Below, in pieces: positions 1 through 9,218 of a stretch of DNA of 64,000 nt. Below the pieces are notes generated by a model. The model ran no database searches. It saw nothing but the letters and a program-made list of their open reading frames with translations, and was not told where the DNA came from. The DNA is from Saprospiraceae bacterium (lineage in GTDB: Bacteria > Bacteroidota > Bacteroidia > Chitinophagales > Saprospiraceae). The stretch's first letter is position 1, and each line of letters opens with the position of its first letter. Made by a program: the position numbers and the translations under genes. The DNA lies in NCBI GenBank assembly GCA_028280415.1, contig JANQLV010000065.1:159016-223015 (forward strand). Direction: 5' to 3'.

Positions 1-2115
1 TTTAATAATTGCGGATTGACCACCGATAGGATTACAGGAGCCATGCAATAGCTGTGCGGTAGTAACTCCACCGGCTAATTGGCGATAGATATTGATGTCT
101 TCCGAATTGACGACATCTCCGATACTTACTTCGGCTGTACTCTCCTGAGTACATTCATTCACTCCACGACTTATAGCAATATGTGAATGTTCATCAATAA
201 TGCCCGGAGTCAGATGCATTCCTGTACCATCAATTATCTGTCCTCCCTGAGCTTTCGGTGTATTGCCAATGGCCGAAATTTTTCCATTCACAACGAGAAC
301 ATCTGCATTTTTCAAAATACCCTCCTGTTCGTTTGTCCAGACAGTGGCATTTTTAATCAGATAAGTGTTTTGTGTAGGTTGCTTGGACCAGCCATGTGCC
401 ATAAAAGGATATAAAACGGGCCCGCTTGCATCATCCTGATTACCTTCCTTTTTATTGTCTTTCTTTTTCTTTCCTTTTTTCTTGCTTTTCTCTTTACTCT
501 TTTCTTTTTTATCTCCGGTTCTGGTTGCCGTCCAGGAGACCCAGTTACCATCGATCGTTGTCGCATTCCCCGACCATGTTTTATCCTCATCGGATGTGGT
601 ACCGGAAAGGCGTATGATTTTCGTTTCTTCTTTACTGGGAGGAAAAGAGAGCGTGATGAGTCCTTTCGAATAATTGTGTTTTACATCAATAGAAGTTGTA
701 TCATTGATTTTAATCTTCATTTTGCCATCGACAACGAGTTCGAAGTTTTGTTGCCCGACTTTAAGTGCATAAGTACCATCCATATCAGGTTCTTCGAGGT
801 CTTTTAAAACGAAAACTTTTCCGTTAATCCAGTTGTGGTGGATTTTGGTTTTTTCGCCAAAGATATTTCCGGAAGTGATCAAAAAGTTGGCAAGCTTACC
901 TGCTTCCAGGCTACCAATTCGATCGGCTACTCCCATTAGTTGAGCCGGAGTATGGGTTAAAGCCTTGAGTGCCTGTTCTTCGGTCAGCCCCTGCTTGATT
1001 GCTTTTTTGATATTTTTCCAAAAGGTACTTTTCTTCTTTAGGCCTTTAGTCGTCCATGCAAAATCGATCCCGGCATTTGCCAGACGAGCGGGATTAGAAG
1101 GCGCCAGTTCCCAGTGTTTCATATCCGAGAGTGGAATGGCCATGGCATCGTAGGGGTCTTCTACATCATATGCTGATGGAAAATTCAGGGGTAGGATAAA
1201 TGTGGGCTTAAAAGCTTTAATTTCCTGTAGACGTTTATATTCATCGCCATTCCCTTTGAAAATATAATTAATCCCAAACTCTTTCCCCATCTTAGCTGCA
1301 CGCAGGACTTCAAGTTTATCGCGAACATCAAAAATCTGAGGAAGCTCAGAGATTTCGTTCCAGGCTTCGAGGGAAATGTTTTTTTCATTTTTATGACCAT
1401 GCTCCTGGTACCATTTTGCATCCATATAGGTTTGCCGGAAAAGAGCAATACCACCCATTAAAGAACCCGGATAACTCTGAGTGGATACGCCTTTTTTAAA
1501 AGATAAAACATGTGCAGCTTTCTCTTTTAATAAAACGGTATGCTCACGTCCGCTTCCTAAAGTAACAAATGTGGAGGTTCCGCGACTTAATCCATCCTCC
1601 TGATGAGTCATAACTGCGGAAAAACCATTATCCCGATAATCTTTTGCGGCTTTTTCATCAATTGTAAAATGTTCATGAGCGCGGAACTCCGGTTTCAGTG
1701 CCTGATTCCAGGAATAAGCCCCTTTCTTTTTACTGAGTTTCTGCTGCCCGGCCGAGAAATATCCGGCTCCGCCACTATTGCGTTCTCTTTTTGCTTCCGG
1801 AATACCGTAGCTTGAATACATATCAATAAATCCGGGGTAGATTGTTTTTTTATTTTTCAAATCGATCACTACTGCTCCTTCCGGAACAGGAATTCTGCTT
1901 CCTATTGCTACGACCTTACCATCCTTGATCACTAAGGTAGCATTTTCGATTTTTTCATTAAAGGACTTATAAATCGTTGCATTAGTGAAAGCATAATGTC
2001 CGTCGCGATTATCATATACGCCATTTTGCGGGAAAGTAATCTGAGCTTGAACCGATAAAAGGAGTAAGGAAAATAGAAAGGTAAGGGTTGAAAGTTGTAG
2101 TTGTTTTTTTATCAT
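1..2115 (-). CDS. Secreted amidohydrolase, tandem-domain, 3' end beyond window
   Basis: The frame is open from an ATG at 2115 to the window edge (705 codons, no stop), so the C-terminus is missing. Residues 1-25 form a signal peptide ending in VQAQ. Two amidohydrolase-like units follow. The first has the strand normally carrying HxH near residue 95, but it reads GFIDMYSSYG, so its metal histidines are absent. After a very lysine-rich linker (about residues 530-560), the second begins near residue 635 with GIIDEHSHIA, an intact HxH, and continues with LLHGSCNPIGGQSA, typical of imidazolonepropionase-like amidohydrolases. The N-terminal unit is probably structural or inactive and the C-terminal one a metal-dependent hydrolase in the periplasm. 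The substrate cannot be told. Transcribed divergently from the methyltransferase gene. Confidence 0.85.
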   Translation of the reverse strand, partial: MIKKQLQLSTLTFLFSLLLLSVQAQITFPQNGVYDNRDGHYAFTNATIYKSFNEKIENATLVIKDGKVVAIGSRIPVPEGAVVIDLKNKKTIYPGFIDMYSSYGIPEAKRERNSGGAGYFSAGQQKLSKKKGAYSWNQALKPEFRAHEHFTIDEKAAKDYRDNGFSAVMTHQEDGLSRGTSTFVTLGSGREHTVLLKEKAAHVLSFKKGVSTQSYPGSLMGGIALFRQTYMDAKWYQEHGHKNEKNISLEAWNEISELPQIFDVRDKLEVLRAAKMGKEFGINYIFKGNGDEYKRLQEIKAFKPTFILPLNFPSAYDVEDPYDAMAIPLSDMKHWELAPSNPARLANAGIDFAWTTKGLKKKSTFWKNIKKAIKQGLTEEQALKALTHTPAQLMGVADRIGSLEAGKLANFLITSGNIFGEKTKIHHNWINGKVFVLKDLEEPDMDGTYALKVGQQNFELVVDGKMKIKINDTTSIDVKHNYSKGLITLSFPPSKEETKIIRLSGTTSDEDKTWSGNATTIDGNWVSWTATRTGDKKEKSKEKSKKKGKKKKDNKKEGNQDDASGPVLYPFMAHGWSKQPTQNTYLIKNATVWTNEQEGILKNADVLVVNGKISAIGNTPKAQGGQIIDGTGMHLTPGIIDEHSHIAISRGVNECTQESTAEVSIGDVVNSEDINIYRQLAGGVTTAQLLHGSCNPIGGQSAIIK

Positions 2116-2311
2116 AATCAAAATATAGGGTTTTAGATGATTTAAGTTGTGGCAATAATATCGTAGAAGCCTATAACAGAGAGTTTATTGTATTTGGAAA
2201 ATACTAAAACACTGATACTTGATCACTATGAAAAGGCCTTAAATTTTCTTGAAAATAAGGGATATTTTAGGTTTAGTCTCTATCCATAAATCATTTTTCT
2301 GCCAAGCTTAG

Positions 2312-2319
2312 TATTTTTG
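2312..2319 (+). promoter_or_regulatory. Candidate -7 box for the methyltransferase gene
   Basis: TATTTTTG matches the Bacteroidota -7 consensus TAnnTTTG and lies 22 bases before the ATG at 2342. No clear TTG sits at the usual -33 distance, so this is a half-supported promoter. Confidence 0.45.
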
Positions 2320-2341
2320 ATCCTCAATGTAGTATTAAATA

Positions 2342-3511
2342 ATGAATTCAACAGTAGAAACCACAGGCTTCATCGAAAAGCTAAGGGAAAGTATCGGGCA
2401 GGATACTTTTGTAAAAATGACCCTGAGTAAAATCAGCAATCAAGCGGACGGGCTTAAAAATATTTATGTACGGTTGATTAATTTGAAAGGATTAGATTAT
2501 TTTTCTCTGACCATGCGCTATACGACACGGGATGAAGTAAAAAATTATCCAATCGAAGAGGGCATTGCATTAATTACCTTGTGGCTTGGAGACCGGGTAT
2601 TAAATGCCAATTTAATGACTACCAAAGCGGATTATACATTGCTGTTTAATAAAAAAAGAAAAGCGCGGATGCTGGTGAGTAAAGCAACTTTTTCTTCTAT
2701 TCCGGAAAAAGCTCATGATCGAAAGAAAAAACGGACGATCAATGCGCAGGGAAATATTTACTTGCGGGAATTGGGCATTAGTACGAGTGAGGGAAAAATT
2801 TTGAAAGAAGGACAAAGGAAATTTAAACAGATTAATAAGTATATCGAAATACTCAGCGGATTAGTTCAGGATAACTTTTCTAAAGAAGAACTGAATATTC
2901 TGGATGTTGGAAGTGGGAAGGGCTATCTGACTTTTGCCTTCTACGATTATTTGAAAAACACTCTACAGAAGAATCCGCATATTATGGGGATCGAGCTACG
3001 CCAAAAACTGGTTGACTTCACCAATCAGCTCGCAGAGAAATGTGGCTTTGAGCATCTTCGATTTATTGCAAAAGATATTAATGATTTTGAAATTAAGGAC
3101 CTGGATATTTTAATCGCTTTGCACGCTTGTGATACTGCCACGGATATTGCGATTGCCAAGGGGATGCAATCAAAGGCTAAATTGATTGTAGTAGCTCCTT
3201 GCTGCCATAAACAAATCCGCAAGGAAATGGATTGCCAATCGGAATTAGCCGCGATCTTGAAGCATGGAATACTGGAAGAACGGCAGGCCGAGTTGATTAC
3301 AGATGGCATTCGGGCTTTAATTATGGAAGCCCAGGGTTATAAGACCAAAGTATTCGAATTTATTTCTACGGAGCATACTGCAAAAAATCTGATGATCGTA
3401 GGAGCCTTTACCGGAAAGCGAGATGCGGAAGCAATGGCAAAGGTCCGCACAATTAAAAAAGCCTTTGGGATAGGAAAGCATTATTTAGAGAAACTGATAG
3501 GAGGGGAGTAA
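2342..3511 (+). CDS. Class I SAM-dependent methyltransferase (Methyltransf_32-like)
   Basis: A 389-residue protein with an N-terminal region of about 180 residues of unknown role and a C-terminal Rossmann methyltransferase domain. The SAM-binding motif I is seen near residue 187 (LDVGSGKGYLTF). Further family signatures are ALHACDTATD near 260 and VVAPCCHKQIRKEM near 283. Together these resemble the Methyltransf_32 family that includes METTL25/RRNAD1-like proteins. The substrate is not evident; RNA or protein are both possible. A TAnnTTTG box stands just upstream. It is transcribed alone, divergent from the amidohydrolase. Confidence 0.8.
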   Translation: MNSTVETTGFIEKLRESIGQDTFVKMTLSKISNQADGLKNIYVRLINLKGLDYFSLTMRYTTRDEVKNYPIEEGIALITLWLGDRVLNANLMTTKADYTLLFNKKRKARMLVSKATFSSIPEKAHDRKKKRTINAQGNIYLRELGISTSEGKILKEGQRKFKQINKYIEILSGLVQDNFSKEELNILDVGSGKGYLTFAFYDYLKNTLQKNPHIMGIELRQKLVDFTNQLAEKCGFEHLRFIAKDINDFEIKDLDILIALHACDTATDIAIAKGMQSKAKLIVVAPCCHKQIRKEMDCQSELAAILKHGILEERQAELITDGIRALIMEAQGYKTKVFEFISTEHTAKNLMIVGAFTGKRDAEAMAKVRTIKKAFGIGKHYLEKLIGGE

Positions 3512-3634
3512 AATAGAAATTGATTAAAAAAGAAGACAAGGGACAAAAGCCCTCATCTTCCTCTAACACTGTATTAATTTAATTTACATTTTTAATATAG
3601 CATTTGATATGGGCCCTTCACCATCCCATAGGAG

Positions 3635-4192
3635 GTGTCCCGATTTTTAATGCGGGTTCAAATTTATCTAAATCGGGAGGTATTTCAAATCCTGATCTTA
3701 TGTACCCCGATTACACTGATTGGTTTATATACCAGCTCTTTAATTGGTGTGGAGAATGAGGTCAAGCAGTGTCTCAATATTTTAGATGACAGGCTGAAAG
3801 CCGGAGGCTTTAAAGCAAAATACTTTGTGATCAGCGGAAGACGATGGAAACTGGATAATTACCTGCTTAACAAATTTGGTGGCGCATCCCGGAATAGCCA
3901 GCACCTTCGGGGGAAAGCTATTGACATCATTGTTTTAGATATCAATCAAGATGGAATTTGTGATACAAAAGATGTAGATGTCATTTATAAGATTATGGAT
4001 CGGGAAATTATCAAGGATCGGGGCGGACTAGGGACCTATAAAAATCAATCCGGTTTTAACCCTGAACATAAACTACACACTTTTCTTCAAAATATTCTTC
4101 TTCAAAATATTTGGAGACGGGGTAAATCTCTATGTATTCCTTCCTGGGTAACGCCCGGATTTCGGACTGTATATTTCCGCCTTTCAGCGTGA
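3635..4192 (+). pseudogene. Truncated M15-type (D-Ala-D-Ala carboxypeptidase-like) peptidase
   Basis: Residues about 30-140 resemble the small peptidase M15/DUF882 fold: SGRRW near 67, then QHLRGKAIDI with putative zinc ligands H90 and D97, a DINQDGICDTKDVD stretch, and GGLGTYKNQSGF near 138. The family normally continues with a short segment containing the third zinc ligand (an M-V/I-H-x-D motif). Here, right after GTYKNQSGF, the frame enters the antisense of the rsmG 3' end (rsmG stop at 4056) and reads unrelated residues to 4192. The last ligand is therefore missing and the enzyme is probably inactive. The start is a GTG at 3635 or an ATG at 3650. It could be a decayed copy or the remnant of a rearrangement. 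Confidence 0.6.
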
Positions 4193-4682
4193 TCAGGCCA
4201 TTGGGAATGGCATGAGATTGTTTCTTTTTCAGTAGCCTGAAACTCCAGTTGATTAATTTGTCAAGACTTGCTACTGCCCGGCACACTACAAAGTCGAAAT
4301 GGTGTTTAATCTCTTCTGAACGGCTATGCTTTGCTTTGGCATTTTCCAGTCCAATGGCTTCAATAACTTCATTGACCACCTTGATTTTTTTGCCTGTTCC
4401 GTCAATGAGGGTAAACCGCGTTTTCGGAAAAAGAATAGCCAGAGGGATTCCCGGGAAACCACCACCTGTACCTAAATCCAGGATTTCTGCTCCGGGAACA
4501 AAAGTGACCACTTTGGCGATTGCCAGGGCATGTAGGATATGCCGCTCTACAATATTGTCAATATCTTTACGAGAGATAACATTGATCTTGTCATTCCATG
4601 CTCGATACAAATCCGGGAGCTGCTCGAATTGTCGCAATTGAGTTTCGGTAAGATTTGGAAAATATTTTAAAAGCAGGTTCAT
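4056..4682 (-). CDS. rsmG: 16S rRNA (guanine-N7)-methyltransferase RsmG
   Basis: A 208-residue protein if translation starts at the ATG at 4682 (MNLLLKYFPNLT, the usual N-terminus in this phylum); an upstream in-frame ATG at 4718 would add 12 residues. RsmG methylates N7 of G527 in 16S rRNA. Typical elements are KINVISRKDIDNIVERHILH near residues 30-50, the SAM motif ILDLGTGGGFPGIPLAI near 70-86, and a C-terminus ending VVYVQG. Length and both ends fit the family, so the gene is intact although a truncated peptidase gene runs into its 3' end from the opposite strand. Confidence 0.93.
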   Translation of the reverse strand: MNLLLKYFPNLTETQLRQFEQLPDLYRAWNDKINVISRKDIDNIVERHILHALAIAKVVTFVPGAEILDLGTGGGFPGIPLAILFPKTRFTLIDGTGKKIKVVNEVIEAIGLENAKAKHSRSEEIKHHFDFVVCRAVASLDKLINWSFRLLKKKQSHAIPNGLITLKGGNIQSEIRALPRKEYIEIYPVSKYFEEEYFEEKCVVYVQG

Positions 4683-4820
4683 TTTTATATCATTCATAAC
4701 CGGTAATAAAGCGCTCAAATGGATACAGCGTTTTGAGTAATTTGATTTTGTACTTGATACTTGTACTTGCGTTTGAGTTTTCTGATAAAGTAGTGCGTAA
4801 AGATAGTAGCTCTGTATTTA

Positions 4821-4863
4821 AAAAAGAATCGCCTGTCAAAATCATTTGAGAGATTGACAGGCG
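4821..4863 (-). terminator. Rho-independent terminator after the sigma-factor gene
   Basis: Perfect 10-bp arms (CGCCTGTCAA at 4830-4839 and its complement at 4854-4863) with a 14-base loop. On the minus strand the hairpin is followed by GATTCTTTTTT. It ends the lpxK to sigma-factor transcript before rsmG. Confidence 0.8.
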
Positions 4864-4895
4864 AAATAGTTAATAGATTGTATTAAAGTGTAAAG

Positions 4896-5606
4896 TTATC
4901 CTTCCATTGCAACCGGAATTTGTTCAGTAATACTTACTTCTTTTTTTGCCTTTTTAGGCTTGGACCTTCGTTTGGTGGATTCCAGATAAGCCTGGGCTTT
5001 CGGTGTTTGCAATAGTTGGAATAAAATTTCTTTGGCGCGAAATAATTGCGCTTTTACAGTTCCTAATGGGATGTCTAATTCTTTTGCGATTTCATCGTAG
5101 CTCAGTTCTTCAAAAAACCGTAGCTCGATCATTAAACGGTATTTTAGGCTCAGTTCTCCGAGAATATTGCGCATCAGACTCAGGCGTTGAGAGCGGATAA
5201 ATTGCTCTTCGGGGTCCAATGCGGTGGATCGAATGTTACTTGAAAAATCGTGATCGCTGTTTGGTTCGATCGGGTCGTCAATTGACAAAAGGTGTAATCG
5301 CTTTTTGCGAATGTGGTCGATACAATTGTTGATTGCAATTTTAAACAACCAGGTGCTGAAGGCATAACGCGGCGCGTAACTTTTCAGCTTGTTAAAAGCC
5401 TTTCCAAATGCCTCTAATGTAAGATCGTCGGCATCATCGCGGTTGTTAACCATCTTAAGCATCATGTGAAAAATTGAACTTCGATAGCGTTCCATAAGCA
5501 AAGTGTAAGCTTTTTGACTTCCATCTATTGCTTCCAAGACTAAATTATAATCTTCTTGTGCGCGAGGGGAGAGGTTCGTCGTTTTTACTTCTGTTTTTAC
5601 TTCCAT
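4896..5606 (-). CDS. RNA polymerase sigma factor, sigma-70 family (ECF/SigZ-like)
   Basis: A 236-residue protein with sigma region 2 (about residues 40-110; RDDADDLTLEAFGKAF and FSTWLFKIAINNCIDHI) and region 4 (about 150-200; FEELSYDEIAKELDIPLGTVKAQLFRAKEIL, cut here into its helix-turn-helix parts). No regions 1.1 or 3 are visible, as expected of ECF sigma factors. The lysine-rich C-terminal tail of about 30 residues is not part of the usual fold. It is the last gene of a tight operon, its ATG lying 10 bases inside the preceding glycosyltransferase gene. No anti-sigma factor gene is adjacent. It probably directs transcription of an envelope-related regulon, inferred from the operon context only. 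Confidence 0.88.
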   Translation of the reverse strand: MEVKTEVKTTNLSPRAQEDYNLVLEAIDGSQKAYTLLMERYRSSIFHMMLKMVNNRDDADDLTLEAFGKAFNKLKSYAPRYAFSTWLFKIAINNCIDHIRKKRLHLLSIDDPIEPNSDHDFSSNIRSTALDPEEQFIRSQRLSLMRNILGELSLKYRLMIELRFFEELSYDEIAKELDIPLGTVKAQLFRAKEILFQLLQTPKAQAYLESTKRRSKPKKAKKEVSITEQIPVAMEG

Positions 5607-6721
5607 CGATTTGTATTTCCAGTCATTAAAACCGGAGAGAAAACCAAATAGTAAAGTAAGAGTCCGAAATCAAAAAAAGGTATCCATCGAACGAGGCTAC
5701 TATCCTGAAGTTTTTTGAAAATTACTCTGTACCATAGGATTATAATTGATGTTCTCACCAGATATACTAAAACAACCACAACAAATATTGTGCTAAAATT
5801 TAATATTAAAAGCACAATGCCTCCTAAATAGTACAAGAAGTGACTCAGAGTATAAAGACCCAGTAATGCCTGGTGTTTCAAATTATAGTGTTTCCCTGTG
5901 GTCAAATGTCTTGCTTTTTGTCGGTAATATTCCTTCCAGGATTGTTTTCCTTCCGAATACATAAAGCTATCCGGCTGAATAGCGATTCGGGTGTTTTTTG
6001 AGGTAGCAACTTTATTGATGAACAGATCATCATCTCCTGACATCAGATGGTCGTGGTCATTAAATCCATCTGCTTTCAGAAAAAGCTTTTTTCGGTACAT
6101 CAAATTTCTGCCAACTCCCATGTAAGGCATACCGACAAGTGCGAAAGAAAAATATTGTGTAGCTGTAGTAAGTGTCTCGTATCGAATCCACTTGTTTAAT
6201 AATCCTTTCGCTTTTTTGTACGGACCGTACCCTAAAATGATATCGGTCTGGTCGTCGAGATGGCTGACCATCGTTCGGATCCAGTCAGGGGTATTTGGTA
6301 CGCAATCCGCATCTGTCAATAAAAGAACTTGATTTTTTGCCGCTTCGATTCCCCGGGCCAGTGCAAACTTTTTTCCACTACCTTTCGGTTTATCTTTAAG
6401 CGTAATAATATGCAAGATAGGATATTTTATATGAAATTTCAATAATATGTTAGCGCTTGAATCTGAGGAACCATCGTTTACAACGATTACTTCAAAGGAA
6501 CGGTAGTTTTGATTTAGGATGCGGTCGAGATATTTTTTCAGATTTCCCGCTTCGTTCCTTGCACAAATGATTACAGAAACCGGAATGTCACCATTTTTAG
6601 GGAGAGACTTTGAGTTTTTTTCATTTTTATAAAAAACCAAACGCGAATAAAGCACTATCCAATAAAACATTTGAATCGCGAATGAGAATAAGAAAACCCA
6701 AAGGATAATTTGATAGAGCAT
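5597..6721 (-). CDS. Membrane glycosyltransferase, GT2 family
   Basis: A 374-residue protein with an N-terminal membrane helix (residues 1-24), a GT-A domain and C-terminal membrane helices from about 295. GT2 motifs in order: ICARNEAGNL near 52, VVNDGSSDSSAN near 80, the DxD-type TDADCVP near 135, SGDDDLFINKVA near 226 and a QxxRH-type acceptor motif (QKARHLTTGKHY) near 265. This pattern is that of processive or polysaccharide/lipid glycosyltransferases at the inner membrane. It directly follows the acyltransferase gene with no gap and overlaps the sigma-factor gene by 10 bases. The sugar donor and acceptor are unknown; a lipid-linked acceptor is likely from the neighbours. Confidence 0.85.
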   Translation of the reverse strand: MLYQIILWVFLFSFAIQMFYWIVLYSRLVFYKNEKNSKSLPKNGDIPVSVIICARNEAGNLKKYLDRILNQNYRSFEVIVVNDGSSDSSANILLKFHIKYPILHIITLKDKPKGSGKKFALARGIEAAKNQVLLLTDADCVPNTPDWIRTMVSHLDDQTDIILGYGPYKKAKGLLNKWIRYETLTTATQYFSFALVGMPYMGVGRNLMYRKKLFLKADGFNDHDHLMSGDDDLFINKVATSKNTRIAIQPDSFMYSEGKQSWKEYYRQKARHLTTGKHYNLKHQALLGLYTLSHFLYYLGGIVLLILNFSTIFVVVVLVYLVRTSIIILWYRVIFKKLQDSSLVRWIPFFDFGLLLYYLVFSPVLMTGNTNRWK

Positions 6722-8023
6722 TTAGAGCTTTTTGGAAATGAGGTTAACTATCACCTTTCTTTTTTCTATTAAGGTAGCAAATTGATCTGAAGCTTTTTTC
6801 TTAAAATTAATGGCTCTCCAATCCTGGAAAAGTCGCTGAACAGCAGATTTGTATTTCCAGGCAAGCCAGCCCATTGGCAACAGGCTTAGAAAATATATCC
6901 AGCCTGCGTAGGGAGCATCCAGAAAATGACTCACCAATTTAGTCTGAATATAATAAAATAAAGGCAGGAAGATCAAGCCGGCCAGCGTCATCACTGCAGG
7001 TTTGTATCCGGGATAAATTTTCAATCGCCGGGCGAGTAATCCCGGAATACCAAAAGCCGGAAGGTTATTGAGCCATCCGTAAAGAAAAACAGGTATACCA
7101 GGGAGCAGTAATAATATTCTCAAAAAAATATTGGATGACCTGGTGAAGGTCGCTAAACTGCGATCTGTTAAGTTATTTCTTTTCAGTAAATCGAAATAGT
7201 CTCTAGCTTGTTGAAAAAGCTGTTGGAAACTTTGCTCGTCCAGATTCAGCATATTTTCCAATATCTTCTTGCTACGGTGAAAATGTGGAATATCTTTCAG
7301 GGGCTGCTCATTTTGGATCAAAATCTGGGCATAAGACAGGAGCTGATCCTGCTCTTCTGTTTCCGTATGATAAAGCAAATCTTGTAAACCTGATTGCAAA
7401 TCCGAAGTGAGCTTTTTTGCAGCATGAAAAGGATTTTCTTGATATGCAGCTGCATAGTTTTTAGTATAAATCGGTTTGCCAACGTGGATAATCAGGCTTT
7501 TTCGAAATTCTAAAGGAGATTCATAAATTAATCCAACAGGTAAAACCTGGATTCCCAGCGAAAATTCTTTTTTGCTATCGGCACTTAAAGCTATTCGCGC
7601 AGTACCGGTTTTCAGTTTTCGCAATCTGCGCTCAACGACACTTGTACCTTCGGCGGCAACATAGATTAATCCCTTATTAGCGAGATGTTCATCTGCCCGG
7701 ACAAAATTATCGACATTATTAATCCGCCTGCCGTTAACGTCTTTGGGCCTTTCTATCGGGATACAATAAATGTTCAAAAAGGCGGCAACTGTCGGGTTTT
7801 TGAATAGCCCTGCATTGGCCAGAAAAGCTACCCGCCGCGGACATTGTAAACCTACATTTAAAGGATCCATCAGCGTACTTGGATGATTGGAAACCAGAAT
7901 ACCCGGAGCTTTAAAATGTAAACCTTCCTGATTGATGATTGTGATGCGGGAATAAAAAATTCGGTAACTGATTAGCACCAGCAATTTCATAAATAAATAC
8001 AGAAACGCTGCAATCCACTTCAT
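6722..8023 (-). CDS. 1-acyl-glycerol-3-phosphate acyltransferase-like (LPLAT) membrane protein
   Basis: A 433-residue protein. The PlsC/LPLAT motif I is visible as SNHPSTLMDP (NHx4D type) near residue 46, with the EGT motif YVAAEGTSVVERR near 123. An N-terminal hydrophobic stretch (1-22) and two or three membrane segments around 300-390 anchor it. It is longer than plain PlsC (about 240 residues) by a C-terminal half of about 180 residues. Such proteins transfer acyl chains to glycerolipid or lipid A type acceptors. It overlaps lpxK by one base (TGATG) and abuts the glycosyltransferase gene, so a role in outer-membrane lipid assembly is a reasonable inference. Confidence 0.85.
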   Translation of the reverse strand: MKWIAAFLYLFMKLLVLISYRIFYSRITIINQEGLHFKAPGILVSNHPSTLMDPLNVGLQCPRRVAFLANAGLFKNPTVAAFLNIYCIPIERPKDVNGRRINNVDNFVRADEHLANKGLIYVAAEGTSVVERRLRKLKTGTARIALSADSKKEFSLGIQVLPVGLIYESPLEFRKSLIIHVGKPIYTKNYAAAYQENPFHAAKKLTSDLQSGLQDLLYHTETEEQDQLLSYAQILIQNEQPLKDIPHFHRSKKILENMLNLDEQSFQQLFQQARDYFDLLKRNNLTDRSLATFTRSSNIFLRILLLLPGIPVFLYGWLNNLPAFGIPGLLARRLKIYPGYKPAVMTLAGLIFLPLFYYIQTKLVSHFLDAPYAGWIYFLSLLPMGWLAWKYKSAVQRLFQDWRAINFKKKASDQFATLIEKRKVIVNLISKKL

Positions 8024-9090
8024 CAGGCACGAAAGTTTAGCAAAAAGTCCTGGACATCTTTATCAAACAATGGAGCTTCATTAAAATGAAAAGCGACTTC
8101 AACCGGCAGAACGTAAATGGGTAACTGATTTTTGAAAATAAAATCGCGGTGCAACTCCAGCCGCATGGCATCTTTCTCTGTTGTCAGGATAATTTTGCGG
8201 TCTTCTTCTATTTTGTCAAATTCCGTTTTCAAATTAGAAATATCGAAATTATTAAAAAAATGGTGATCCTCGTATTCCAAAGCTTTAACGTAGTTCACTT
8301 TTTCGTACAGATAATCCAGTAAATAATCCGTATTGGCAATTGCACAGATTAATAAAACATTGGTATTCTCCTTGAGGGGATAAACATAATCCCGTCGCAT
8401 AAAGAAGTAAGGATGTCCATATTTATAATAAGAGAAATAGATTCTTTGACGAGGAAGTGGTTTAATCTCATCAATCAGTTTAATTTTTTCGGCTTCGGAA
8501 ATCTCGGGCGGACATTTGGAAACGATCAGGATATCGGCGCGATGATAAGCGGAGCGCCATTCCCGCAGCCTTCCACTGGGCAATAGATAATCCCGGGTAA
8601 AAGGCAATTGATATTCTGTTAGTAAAATATTCAATCCCGGTTTGACAGATCGATGTTGAAAAGCATCATCCAGGAGTATAGCCTGAATGCCCGGGTTTTC
8701 CATTATGATTTTGGGGATAGCAAAGGTACGACTCTCTGAAACAGTGACCAGGATATCGTTAAATTTCCTCCGAAACTGCAATGGTTCATCACCTACAAGT
8801 TCGGCATTATGACGTGGGTTTACAATTAGAAAACCTTTGGTCTTTCGTTTGTATCCACGACTAAGGGTAGCCACGTTTATATATGCTCGAAGCATGCGGA
8901 TCAGGTACTCAATATGCGGGGTTTTACCTGCTCCACCCAGAGAAAGATTACCAACAGAAATGACGGGTATGTCAAATTCTACTGCTTTGAGTAGTTCATT
9001 ACTGTAAAAAAAATTACGCAGGCTCACTCCGATACCGTAAAGCAGTGAAAAAGGCGCTAATAACAAACGTACTAAAGGGTTTTGAATCAT
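8023..9090 (-). CDS. lpxK: Tetraacyldisaccharide 4'-kinase LpxK
   Basis: A 355-residue protein that phosphorylates the 4' position of the lipid A disaccharide at the inner membrane. The diagnostic Walker-type motif is SVGNLSLGGAGKTPHIEYL near residues 45-63, and LLDDAFQHRSV near 145 corresponds to the DDGFQHR motif, with Ala for Gly. The length suits the family. It is the first gene of the minus-strand operon lpxK - LPLAT - GT2 - sigma factor and is preceded by a candidate promoter at 9132-9139. lpxK suggests that the organism makes lipid A; the rest of the pathway is outside the window. Confidence 0.93.
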   Translation of the reverse strand: MIQNPLVRLLLAPFSLLYGIGVSLRNFFYSNELLKAVEFDIPVISVGNLSLGGAGKTPHIEYLIRMLRAYINVATLSRGYKRKTKGFLIVNPRHNAELVGDEPLQFRRKFNDILVTVSESRTFAIPKIIMENPGIQAILLDDAFQHRSVKPGLNILLTEYQLPFTRDYLLPSGRLREWRSAYHRADILIVSKCPPEISEAEKIKLIDEIKPLPRQRIYFSYYKYGHPYFFMRRDYVYPLKENTNVLLICAIANTDYLLDYLYEKVNYVKALEYEDHHFFNNFDISNLKTEFDKIEEDRKIILTTEKDAMRLELHRDFIFKNQLPIYVLPVEVAFHFNEAPLFDKDVQDFLLNFRA

Positions 9091-9131
9091 AACATTAGGA
9101 GAATCCTGGGATATTTATGTTTACTGAAACA

Positions 9132-9139
9132 CAAAGTTA
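9132..9139 (-). promoter_or_regulatory. Candidate -7 box of the lpxK operon
   Basis: On the minus strand the sequence is TAACTTTG, matching TAnnTTTG, with a TTG 22 bases upstream. It lies about 40 bases before the lpxK ATG. Confidence 0.45.
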
Positions 9140-9218
9140 AAAAAATGATCAACTTAGTCATCAATTTGCTTTTTTACGGGTTTACTATTTAAAGTTCAAT
9201 TAAAATATAACCTTTATT

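Noticed and set aside
426..673. Two short plus-strand frames rich in Phe, Ser and Leu
   Set aside because: They are the complement of the lysine-rich linker of the amidohydrolase.
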